Shown piece by piece: positions 54,024 to 61,403 of a stretch of DNA of 64,000 bases. The notes under the pieces were generated by a model. It had not been told where the DNA came from, did not search any database, and worked only from the letters and a program-made list of their open reading frames with translations. Within the stretch, counting starts at the first letter, position 1, and every line of letters starts with the position of its first letter. The stretch comes from Ruminococcus flavefaciens AE3010 (GTDB lineage: Bacteria > Bacillota > Clostridia > Oscillospirales > Ruminococcaceae). The position numbers were made by a program, and so were the translations under genes. The stretch spans positions 1,697,001 through 1,761,000 of the forward strand of contig NZ_JAGT01000001.1 in NCBI RefSeq assembly GCF_000526795.1. The letters are read 5' to 3'.

Positions 54024-54902
54024 TCATTCATCTTCAGATGAAAGCTTTATCTCTATATTTTCCTTGGTCTCAAAAACAGCCTCATCTATTATATCCTTTG
54101 CAGGCTTTATGCCGTAAAGACTGACAACTATATCCTCTCTCGGATCGTAGGCAGTGGTCTCTGTGGTAACAACAGGCTTTTCCTCATCGGGAGCACCTAT
54201 GGTCTCAACGGTTTTGCCTGTCATCATCATTTTACTTCTGTCGATCTCAAAGGAATCTATCTTGCCCAGCAGGAAGCGCTTTAAAAGGATAAGGTCTGCC
54301 ATATTGACCTTGTCGTCTTGATTTATGTCGGCATTGTGTATACTGCGGAAATTGTCGTATGACGAGAACTCCATACCGCTTACAAGCATTCTTCTCAGAG
54401 CTATCTCGTCGAATATATCTATCCGCTGATCAAGATTGAGGTCACCGAAATCCCTCATACTCATTACAGGTCCGTAAAGCGGCTGAGGCACGGTAGTTGT
54501 TGTAGTAGTCAGGGGCGGAACAGTACCTGTAGTCGTTTTCCAATTAGGACCGGGACCATAAAGCGGATAAACTGTAGTTGTTGTTGTACGTAACAGCGTT
54601 GTCATAGGAGCAGTCGTTGTGGTGACAGTCTTCTCCTCATCATCGGGTATCTTCCAGTCGTGGGAATGGTCGTTGAGGTCGTCTATAGGAAAGGAACCGT
54701 AAAATAACTGTCCGGCCTGTCCTGTTATACGCTCTAAATCATCCCACCCAGAACTACCAGTGTAATTGCCCCATTCTGACCAGTTGTACTGTTGGGACTC
54801 CACGGTCTCGGTATTGAGCTCCTCTGCCGATGTGGGAAGAGCGGACATATTTGCTGCCGCGAACATAGCCGCTGTGAGCACTGTGCGCAAAGTCTTTTTC
54901 AT
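54024..54902 (-). CDS. Exported dockerin protein with four YG-P motifs (protein B)
   Basis: A 292-residue paralogue of the neighbouring protein A. Signal peptide (1-27), a Trp/Gly-rich N-terminal segment, Thr-rich linkers and a dockerin (about 152-214: GDLNLDQRIDIFD and ADINQDDKVNMAD). Motifs: FYGSFP (Y68), LYGPGP (Y115), LYGPVM (Y143) and LYGIKP (Y263). The shared signal-peptide start MKKT and linker pattern suggest duplication. It ends 39 bp before gene A. No catalytic residues were recognised. Confidence 0.85.
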   Translation of the reverse strand: MKKTLRTVLTAAMFAAANMSALPTSAEELNTETVESQQYNWSEWGNYTGSSGWDDLERITGQAGQLFYGSFPIDDLNDHSHDWKIPDDEEKTVTTTTAPMTTLLRTTTTTVYPLYGPGPNWKTTTGTVPPLTTTTTTVPQPLYGPVMSMRDFGDLNLDQRIDIFDEIALRRMLVSGMEFSSYDNFRSIHNADINQDDKVNMADLILLKRFLLGKIDSFEIDRSKMMMTGKTVETIGAPDEEKPVVTTETTAYDPREDIVVSLYGIKPAKDIIDEAVFETKENIEIKLSSEDE

Positions 54903-55023
54903 AAAAACACATCCTTCAAAAACCCAGTGACATATAATAAATGCACTGAAACATATAAGTTTTTTTCTTTCGCTTCAAACTTTGTAGGCGTGCACAAATA
55001 AGCGCCCACTTTATTGTGCATTT

Positions 55024-55380
55024 CTACTCTGTGAAGCTTTCGGGCGGCCCATAAACCAGCTGTATCCCATCTTTTTCGGGAGAGTACAGCTCGGTTCCCT
55101 CTTCTATATCTGTACTTTCTGCGGCAGGCGGTCCGTAGACATCCTGTATCTCGTCCTTTGACGGGTCGTAGGTAGTTGTAACAGCGTCGGTAGTAAAAGT
55201 TTCCGTTTCGGGAGGTCCATAAAGCGCAGGAACTGTCACAGGCTTGGTCGTTGTAACAGCTTCCGTAACAGGCAGACCGTATACTGTAGTAAGGTCGTCA
55301 TGCCCCACATCGCAGCCTGTGAGCATAGCAGCTCCCGTAAGCACCGCAGCCATAAGAGCAGTCTTCTTATTCTTTTTCAT
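55024..55380 (-). CDS. Lipoprotein with four YG-P motifs (protein C)
   Basis: A 118-residue lipoprotein (LTGC lipobox, Cys23) with no dockerin. Motifs are VYGLPV (Y34), LYGPPE (Y54), VYGPPA (Y82) and VYGPPE (Y110), with a degenerate ELYSPEK (Y99) in between. It is close to the smallest unit containing the motif and would be anchored to the membrane. I start at ATG 55380 after GGAGGCGAGG; upstream sequence in the frame is not coding. A near-consensus promoter lies 35-63 bp before the ATG, and gene B starts 121 bp after the stop. Confidence 0.85.
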   Translation of the reverse strand: MKKNKKTALMAAVLTGAAMLTGCDVGHDDLTTVYGLPVTEAVTTTKPVTVPALYGPPETETFTTDAVTTTYDPSKDEIQDVYGPPAAESTDIEEGTELYSPEKDGIQLVYGPPESFTE

Positions 55381-55414
55381 GCCCTCGCCTCCGCAAAAAA
55401 ATCTAATTACTTTT

Positions 55415-55443
55415 ATTGTACTCCAAATATAACATTTTGTCAA
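55415..55443 (-). promoter_or_regulatory. Promoter of the YG-P locus
   Basis: On the minus strand TTGACA (55438-55443), a 17-bp spacer and TACAAT (55415-55420). Confidence 0.82.
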
Positions 55444-55567
55444 TGAGGAGCAGCAAATAACTGTGCAATACAGCGTGCTTTGCAGCATTTTTTACAAGCT
55501 GGGGCAACAAAACTTGTCGGATATAACGAATATAATTTTTACTTTATTAACACCCGATTCTTATACA

Positions 55568-55596
55568 TAAAAAAGCTCCCGCATTTCTGCGGGAGC
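55568..55596 (-). terminator. rodA terminator
   Basis: Stem GCTCCCGCA / TGCGGGAGC (55575-55596); on the minus strand a T-run follows. Confidence 0.9.
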
Positions 55597-55604
55597 GATA
55601 CTCA

Positions 55605-56762
55605 TTAATCGTCTTCGTCCTCGTCGTAAAAGACGTTGTAATTGACAGCGCGGTGGCTGTAAGTGCTGAGCACAAGTCCGATGATGGCGTACATACTTAT
55701 CATAGCCGTACCGCCTGCGCTGAGGAATGGCAGCGGTACACCGATAACAGGAGCTACCTTGAGAACCATGCCGATGTTCATGATACAGTGGGTAAGGATA
55801 AGTCCGAAAGCGCCCATGCATATGAATTTTCCCAGATGGTCGCGGCACACGCGGCTGTCACCGAATATTTTCAGGCAGATGTAGGCAAGGATAATAACAA
55901 GTCCCACAGTGCCGATGAAGCCAAAGACCTGTCCTGCGTAGGTAAAGATAAAGTCGTTGTGTATCTCGGGAACGGTGATGTAATCATCAGGCTTTCCGAA
56001 AAGTCCCTTTCCGAAAACGCCCCCCGATTTCAGAGCCGCAAGGCCCAGATCCTGCTGATACTCGATATACTCGGGGTCTGTTCCGGGGTGGAAGAGTATG
56101 AGTATACGCTTTTTGTGGAACTCGCTCAGTGCAAAGAACCACATGCCCGCAACTCCCGCCGCAACCACAAAGGGAGCTGCAACAAGGTATTTCCACGATA
56201 TCTTCGCGGAGCATATCATGAATGCAAATATTCCAGCAAATACGATAGCCGTTCCGTAGTCGCCCTGCAGGCCGACGATACCGATAGGTATCATGCCGTG
56301 TATGACTATGAGCAGCATATGCAGGGGCTTGTTCATCTCCTCCTCGTCACGGGAGAGATGATAGCCAAAGGTGAGTATGAACGCCAGCTTCAGCACCTCC
56401 GAGGGCTGGAACTGGATAAAGCCAAGATTGAGCCACGCCTGGTCGTCGGCGCCCTCACGCCTGTAGCCCAGGGAGGTAAAGGTCAGGGCTGTAAGTCCGA
56501 GAGCCACGGGGACGAATATCACCCACAGCTTTACAAGCTTACGGTAGTCGATGAATGATATAACTACCGCAGCCACAACTCCTGCCACCATAGAAAAAGC
56601 CTGTGTTTTCCAGTAGCTTGCCCCCACCTTTTCGAGGACCTTGTTATAGGTTATGGAATAGATCAGCAGCGTACTGAGAGCCGCACAAAGCGTTACCGCA
56701 AAAAGCAGACCTCCGTCGATGCTGTGCTTACCCGAGGGTAATTTTTTAAATGCCGATTTCAT
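55605..56762 (-). CDS. rodA: Rod shape-determining SEDS protein RodA
   Basis: A 385-residue polytopic membrane protein of the SEDS family (RodA/FtsW), a glycosyltransferase that polymerises peptidoglycan from lipid II. About ten hydrophobic helices are visible. Characteristic segments: WLNLGFIQFQPSEVLKLA, GTAIVFAGIF and the C-terminal LPFLSAGGTAM, which fits the conserved PF-S-GG--. AAGGAG precedes the ATG. FtsW is the alternative; no division genes adjoin. Confidence 0.9.
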   Translation of the reverse strand: MKSAFKKLPSGKHSIDGGLLFAVTLCAALSTLLIYSITYNKVLEKVGASYWKTQAFSMVAGVVAAVVISFIDYRKLVKLWVIFVPVALGLTALTFTSLGYRREGADDQAWLNLGFIQFQPSEVLKLAFILTFGYHLSRDEEEMNKPLHMLLIVIHGMIPIGIVGLQGDYGTAIVFAGIFAFMICSAKISWKYLVAAPFVVAAGVAGMWFFALSEFHKKRILILFHPGTDPEYIEYQQDLGLAALKSGGVFGKGLFGKPDDYITVPEIHNDFIFTYAGQVFGFIGTVGLVIILAYICLKIFGDSRVCRDHLGKFICMGAFGLILTHCIMNIGMVLKVAPVIGVPLPFLSAGGTAMISMYAIIGLVLSTYSHRAVNYNVFYDEDEDD

Positions 56763-56808
56763 TGTTTCTCCTTATTTCTTTATATAAAAATTGCAAACGC
56801 GCATGAAT

Positions 56809-57125
56809 GGGACTCCAAAGGGTTCACACCCCTTTGGTCAGGTCAAGGGTGACTCCCCACAGGGTGGGGAGATGTCGCAACGCGACAGAGGGGACGGACC
56901 CGATTAGGGGGACAGCCCTTGTGGGGTATGGGGCAAAGCCCCATCAAAAACAAAGCGCCTCGCAAAGGGTGAATTCAAAAACAGTCCAGTGGACTGTTTT
57001 TGAGAGGGTGACTCCCCACGGTGTGGGGAGATGTCGCGTAGCGACAGAGGGGACGGGCACGATTAGTGCCGCCTTGCAAGAGAAGGCGTTCCCTAAATCG
57101 GGACGTCGAGGACGCCGTCCCCTAC
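56809..57125. repeat. Mosaic palindrome island 4
   Basis: About 285 bp of the same modules as in the islands at 36740, 40191 and 50487: CAAAGGG-x-CCCTTTGG, two GACTCCCCAC-x-GTGGGGAGATGTCGC palindromes with GCGACAGAGGGGACGG, and AAAAACAGTCC-x-GGACTGTTTTT. It ends in a GACGTCGAGGACGCCGTC palindrome (57099-57125). No real gene; a long frame there merely reads through the repeats. Confidence 0.8.
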
Positions 57126-57136
57126 ATTATCAACTG

Positions 57137-58663
57137 TTATTCATTCCAGTACTTGCGGTCAAGGCTTCTGAACTGGGCAGCCGCCGCAACGTGCTGCTTG
57201 CGTATGACCTCAGAGCCGTCAATATCCGCTATGGTACGCGCCACCTTGAGTATCCTGTCGTAGGCTCTCGCGCTGAGTCCAAGTCTGTCGAACACGTTCT
57301 TCATCAGTGTTTCCGCAGCCTCGTCCATAGGACAAAATTCCTGTAATTTATCGGGAGTTATCAGGGCGTTGCAGGTTATACCCGTATCTCTGAAGCGCTC
57401 CTCCTGTAACTTTCTTGCAGCCACAACGCGCTTTCTGATGTCCGCGGAGCTCTCCTCCTTTACCTTTGAGGAAAGGTCGCCGAACTCCACGGGAGCCACC
57501 TCGATATGGAGGTCAAAGCGGTCAAGAAGCGGTCCCGATATCTTTGAAAGATAGCCCGTTACCTTGTTTTTCGGACATATGCATTTGCGCTTGGGGTGTC
57601 CGTAATAGCCGCATGGACAGGGATTCATAGCTCCTATGAGCATAATTGTACAGGGATAGGTCACAGTTCCCGATGCACGGGCGATAGTCACCTTTCTGTC
57701 CTCCAAGGGCTGGCGGAGTATCTCCAGCGTTTTGCGGTCAAATTCCGCAAGCTCGTCCAGAAAGAGCAGTCCGTTATGAGCAAGGGACACCTCTCCCGGG
57801 TGCGGAACAGTTCCGCCGCCTGCAAGACCTGCCGAAGATATGGTATGGTGGGGCGAGCGGAATGGCCTTTTGGTTATTATGGGCATTTCGGGAGTAAGTA
57901 ATCCCGAAATGGAGTGTATTTTCGTTGTTTCCAGCGCTTCCTCAAAGGTAAGGGGCGGAAGTATGGACGGCATGCGCTTTGCAAGCATGCTCTTTCCGCT
58001 TCCGGGTGAGCCTATGAGCAAGGCATTGTGTCCGCCTGCCGCAGCTATTTCCAGAGCCTTTTTCGCAGACTGCTGACCTCTTACGTCGGCAAAGTCCAGC
58101 GGATCGTTGTACGCAGCCTCAGGCGGTATATAGTGCTCGCAGGGCGTGAGGAGCTCCTCGTTTCGGAAATGACGGATAAGCTCCTCGGCGTTGCGGACTG
58201 CATATATGTCCACACCGTCGATGACAGAGGCTTCCTTGGCGTTGTCGGCAGGCACGAATACGGACTTTATGCCTATCTCACGGGCAAGCATTACCATGGG
58301 AAGAGCTCCGTTTATACGGCGGATATCGCCGTTGAGAGATATCTCTCCTATGAACGCGCAGCCGTCAGTCTCCTCGGTTATCATTCTCATACCGCGGAGC
58401 AAAGCCATAAATATAGCCATATCGTGAACTGAGCCGCTCTTTTTGGTGTCTGCGGGAGCAAGATTTATCATGACAGAAGCCACAGGAAAGCTGATACTGC
58501 ATGAGCGCAGTGCAGCGCGGATACGCTCGCGGCTCTCCTTGACTACAGTATCGGGCAGCCCGACTATCTCAAACATCGGATTGCCGCGGCTGATGTCTAT
58601 CTCTACATCTACAGGAAAGGCATTGAGCCCGAAAAGTCCAAGACTTGAAACCTTTGCAAACAT
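57137..58663 (-). CDS. comM: YifB/ComM-type Mg-chelatase-like AAA+ ATPase
   Basis: A 508-residue protein with an N-terminal ComM/YifB domain (VEIDISRGNPMFEIVGLPD) and a central AAA+ domain: Walker A IGSPGSGKSML, Walker B LLFLDELAEF. A Cys-rich insert (NPCPCGYYGHPKRKCICP) is typical of the family. ComM is a helicase that extends recombination during natural transformation; the general role in other bacteria is less clear. ATG at 58663. Confidence 0.94.
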   Translation of the reverse strand: MFAKVSSLGLFGLNAFPVDVEIDISRGNPMFEIVGLPDTVVKESRERIRAALRSCSISFPVASVMINLAPADTKKSGSVHDMAIFMALLRGMRMITEETDGCAFIGEISLNGDIRRINGALPMVMLAREIGIKSVFVPADNAKEASVIDGVDIYAVRNAEELIRHFRNEELLTPCEHYIPPEAAYNDPLDFADVRGQQSAKKALEIAAAGGHNALLIGSPGSGKSMLAKRMPSILPPLTFEEALETTKIHSISGLLTPEMPIITKRPFRSPHHTISSAGLAGGGTVPHPGEVSLAHNGLLFLDELAEFDRKTLEILRQPLEDRKVTIARASGTVTYPCTIMLIGAMNPCPCGYYGHPKRKCICPKNKVTGYLSKISGPLLDRFDLHIEVAPVEFGDLSSKVKEESSADIRKRVVAARKLQEERFRDTGITCNALITPDKLQEFCPMDEAAETLMKNVFDRLGLSARAYDRILKVARTIADIDGSEVIRKQHVAAAAQFRSLDRKYWNE

Positions 58664-58675
58664 AGTATGTCCCCC

Positions 58676-59458
58676 TTATTTGAGTTTTAACGGACTGAAA
58701 GAAATAGCTCCCTCTTTTCCCGAACGCGGACTGAATCTGCCTCTTGCAGCATTCGTACCCGATACGCTTACTGTGTCCAGCTCGGGCATATCGCCGAGCC
58801 CGTTATCGGGATCGTAAAAATTCTTCGGCGGTTCATGCAAAGGAGCGGCAGGCGCACTGTTATTCTGAGTCATCTTATTGAAGTAATCCGTGCCATATTT
58901 TGTTTTAAGGTATGGCTGGTAATTCTTATTATCGTCATATTCGGCAAGAATAACGTTGAACAGCGGAAAGCCCTCTGTCTTTGAGAGCTGCTCGTAGTCC
59001 CTCTTATCCTTGATAGCTTCGCGGCAGTAATACAGTCCCATAAAGCTTATCATGGCTGTGACAACATCAAAGCCCGTAAGCGATGCCAGAAGAGAGCTCA
59101 AAAGCAGCATAAAGTAAATTATCAGCAGGATAACGCCGCACACCTTGCGTTTTCCCATATTCAGCGCTGCGATAACGCCTATTGCCGCACAGCTGAGTAC
59201 CTGTGCAAAGCCGAAGCCGATGCTGACATGAAAAGCGCCCTTGCTTATCTCTTCGCTGTTGAATATCATGGGTATCCAGCCGACAACATGCATAGGTATG
59301 CAGAGTATCGACAAAAAAGCCATGATAAGGCAGGCAAAGAGGGTAAAAAAGAATATCTTATGGCTGTTGCTCTCAATATCTCCCATTCTGCCGCGGCAGA
59401 TCGGATAATGAGCGTGATTTGGCTTTTCACGCAGATCTTCATTCATATATTCGTCCAT
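58676..59458 (-). CDS. Polytopic membrane protein, unknown
   Basis: A 260-residue protein with an acidic N-terminus and about four hydrophobic helices (roughly 35-60, 75-97, 105-128 and 132-150), followed by a cytosolic tail rich in Pro, Asn and Asp. It is 12 bp upstream of comM. The start at ATG 59458 has only a weak site, so the ATG at 59446 is possible. I recognise no family. Confidence 0.72.
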   Translation of the reverse strand: MDEYMNEDLREKPNHAHYPICRGRMGDIESNSHKIFFFTLFACLIMAFLSILCIPMHVVGWIPMIFNSEEISKGAFHVSIGFGFAQVLSCAAIGVIAALNMGKRKVCGVILLIIYFMLLLSSLLASLTGFDVVTAMISFMGLYYCREAIKDKRDYEQLSKTEGFPLFNVILAEYDDNKNYQPYLKTKYGTDYFNKMTQNNSAPAAPLHEPPKNFYDPDNGLGDMPELDTVSVSGTNAARGRFSPRSGKEGAISFSPLKLK

Positions 59459-59475
59459 AAAACCACCTATCGGGT

Positions 59476-59594
59476 TAGTTGAAAGTTGAGAGTGAAGAGT
59501 TGAGAGTTAATGTGTTCGCAACGCTCACATTATTCAAATAATGTCGCCAAAGGCGACACCATAACTCTCAATTCTCAACTCTCAACTTTATGCT
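59476..59594. repeat. Inverted heptad arrays forming a large stem
   Basis: A GTTGAGAGT/GAAGAGTTGAGAG array (59478-59508) faces its near-complement ACTCTCAATTCTCAACTCTC (59571-59590) across about 60 bp, which includes GTCGCC-x-GGCGAC. The RNA or DNA could form a long stem. Confidence 0.75.
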
Positions 59595-59633
59595 GATTCA
59601 TAAGTATTATATCATAAAACAAAAAAAATAGCA

Positions 59634-59664
59634 AGTGCAAAAAAGCCGCCCTCACGGGACGGCT
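59634..59664 (-). terminator. Terminator of the yabPQ-divIC-S1 cluster
   Basis: Stem AGCCGTCCC / GGGCGGCT (59644-59664, one G-U pair); on the minus strand a T-run follows. Confidence 0.85.
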
Positions 59665-59669
59665 ATGGT

Positions 59670-60185
59670 TTACTTTCTTCTTGTACCGTTCTTTCTGTCG
59701 GTACTGCGCTTGAGGTCACACATGCGCTCCTCACTGGTCTGCTTGAAGCGTGACATCATATCCTCAAATGTCATTTCAGACGGTGGTATCTGCTTCTTAG
59801 GCTCCCATATCACAGGCTTGCTGCGCTGTGGGCGCTCACTGTTCTTTTCGCCCTTGTCGAACTTCTCGGACTTATCTCCGCCCTTATCGTTCTTGTCGAA
59901 CTTGCCCTGACCCTTGTCAAAGCGGCGCTGACGGGGCTGAGCATCACCGTTTTCCGAAGCCTTTTTAATGGACAGGCTGACCTTTCCCTGCTCGTTGATA
60001 CCGATGACCTTGACCTTTACGTCCTGATCCTCGGTAAGATGCTCGCGGATATCGCTTACATATGTATTGGCGATCTCGGAAATATGCACCATACCTGTGC
60101 CTCCGCCCTCAATATCGACGAAAGCTCCGTACTGAGTGATTCCCTTGACCTTTCCGTTGTAAACCTTACCTATTTCCAGCTGCAT
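59670..60185 (-). CDS. S1 RNA-binding domain protein (YabR-like)
   Basis: A 171-residue protein with an N-terminal S1 domain (residues 1-75; VKGITQYGAFVDI and GMVHISEI) and a long low-complexity tail rich in Lys, Asp, Gly and Arg (RFDKGQGKFDKNDKGG). S1 proteins of this type bind RNA; in B. subtilis YabR follows DivIC. The tail is longer and more charged than I expect. GGAG precedes the ATG. Confidence 0.88.
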   Translation of the reverse strand: MQLEIGKVYNGKVKGITQYGAFVDIEGGGTGMVHISEIANTYVSDIREHLTEDQDVKVKVIGINEQGKVSLSIKKASENGDAQPRQRRFDKGQGKFDKNDKGGDKSEKFDKGEKNSERPQRSKPVIWEPKKQIPPSEMTFEDMMSRFKQTSEERMCDLKRSTDRKNGTRRK

Positions 60186-60225
60186 AAATATTTATAACTC
60201 CTTTTTATGGATCGTTCCGATCCTA

Positions 60226-60528
60226 TTAATCCCTTGTAGTGTCGTAAAATCTGCGCTCGTCGGGATAGGCATAGCCTCTCTCCTCAAGTGCGACCTTTTC
60301 CATATATTCCTTCAGGTCATCACTGTCAAGGACACGCTGCAGCTCGGCATTTTCGGTCTCATAAGCATCTATTTTAGTCTGTATCCTCGCCATCTGCTCT
60401 TCCTTAGCGTCGCAGTCCTTATTGGTCGTCACGATAAGCACCAGACATCCGATAAAAACGGCAACAGCGGCTAATTTAACGAGAGCGCCGTTGAACAGAC
60501 CTTTTTTCTTCTGTTTTTCGTGTTTCAT
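60226..60528 (-). CDS. divIC: Septum formation initiator, DivIC/FtsB-like
   Basis: A 100-residue bitopic protein: basic cytosolic N-terminus, one membrane helix (about 18-36, LAAVAVFIGCLVLIVTT) and a coiled-coil (MARIQTKIDAYETENAELQ), ending in EERGYAYPDERRF, the usual DivIC C-terminal segment. It takes part in the divisome complex with FtsL/DivIB. I start at ATG 60528; a TTG at 60540 is possible. It overlaps yabQ by 53 bp. Confidence 0.86.
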   Translation of the reverse strand: MKHEKQKKKGLFNGALVKLAAVAVFIGCLVLIVTTNKDCDAKEEQMARIQTKIDAYETENAELQRVLDSDDLKEYMEKVALEERGYAYPDERRFYDTTRD

Positions 60529-61063
60529 TTTTTTGCGCAACGTTTTTCACGTTCTTTCTCTTTTTATTTGCCATTTTATTATACAACAGAAGCCGCCTGT
60601 TTAGCAATACTATTTTTATTTTTTTAAGTGGTTTAACAATAATTTGGAGACTTTCTACAAATTCAACCGTTGCTTTTTTACATAGAGGTGCAAAAACTGC
60701 CCTTACAGGTCTGAAAATCAGCTTAAAAACAGCTCCCATGACCGAAAAAAGCTTCCGCAGAGTGGCAGTCACTACTCTTCCGAGGGTAAAGAAATACAGC
60801 GTAAAGCCAAGAACACTGCCGACAGCGAAATAAAGCCGCATCTCCCCTCTTGCCGCAGCGTTTGAAAAAGCCGTCAGCACCACGGCGTAAAGTCCCAGAA
60901 AGCCGATGTCCTCAGCTGCCACAAGGACGCTGTTATGGGGCAGCATCATTCTCATGACGCGGAGCACGTCGTAAGCAGCTCCAACAGCTGCTCCCATAAG
61001 GCAGAAAAGCCCGAAAAGCCGCAGCTCCTCGCTGACAGTGAAAAATGTCTCGGGGACTGTCAT
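60476..61063 (-). CDS. yabQ: YabQ-like spore cortex protein
   Basis: A 195-residue polytopic membrane protein with several N-terminal helices (VSEELRLFGLFCLMGAAVGAAY, split by a short loop) and a basic C-terminus. In B. subtilis YabQ is made by SigE in the mother cell and is needed for spore cortex. The gene order with yabP and divIC supports the name. The ATG overlaps the yabP stop (ATGA). Confidence 0.85.
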   Translation of the reverse strand: MTVPETFFTVSEELRLFGLFCLMGAAVGAAYDVLRVMRMMLPHNSVLVAAEDIGFLGLYAVVLTAFSNAAARGEMRLYFAVGSVLGFTLYFFTLGRVVTATLRKLFSVMGAVFKLIFRPVRAVFAPLCKKATVEFVESLQIIVKPLKKIKIVLLNRRLLLYNKMANKKRKNVKNVAQKNETRKTEEKRSVQRRSR

Positions 61064-61338
61064 CTGAACAGCTTCCCGAGAGCTGAGATAGGACCTTTCT
61101 TGTCCTTGTCTCCATATATCAGCGCCCATATGTCGCCTGTTATGGTCATATCGCCTGTTTCAACGCTCATGGCGTCGATATGCAGCTCCCGCCCCTGAAC
61201 GGTCAGTTCCCCCAACTGAGTGTAGAGTATTATCTCCCTCTCATCGAAGCTGTCCACGTCGGTTATGCCAGAAATACTCAGGCTTTTGCGGTTCTCCAGT
61301 ATCATATTGTGATTTTGTTTAACAGTCTTGTCCTGCAT
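61060..61338 (-). CDS. yabP: YabP family sporulation protein
   Basis: A 92-residue protein of the YabP/YqfC type (small, beta-rich: LENRKSLSISGITDVDSFDE, LYTQLGELTVQG and LHIDAMSVETGDMTITG). It acts in the mother cell during sporulation in Bacillus. I start at ATG 61338 after GGAGG. It overlaps yabQ by 4 bp. The upstream palindrome ATACTTGAAGTAT (61359-61371) could be a regulator site. Confidence 0.87.
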   Translation of the reverse strand: MQDKTVKQNHNMILENRKSLSISGITDVDSFDEREIILYTQLGELTVQGRELHIDAMSVETGDMTITGDIWALIYGDKDKKGPISALGKLFR

Positions 61339-61403
61339 GGTCTTACCTCCGGTATTTGATACTTGAAGTATATTCGGAGGCAAAGCGTTATATGCAGACA
61401 GGA

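Noticed and set aside
56807..57346. A 179-codon frame through the fourth palindrome island
   Set aside because: Half of it translates repeat modules and the rest is antisense to comM.
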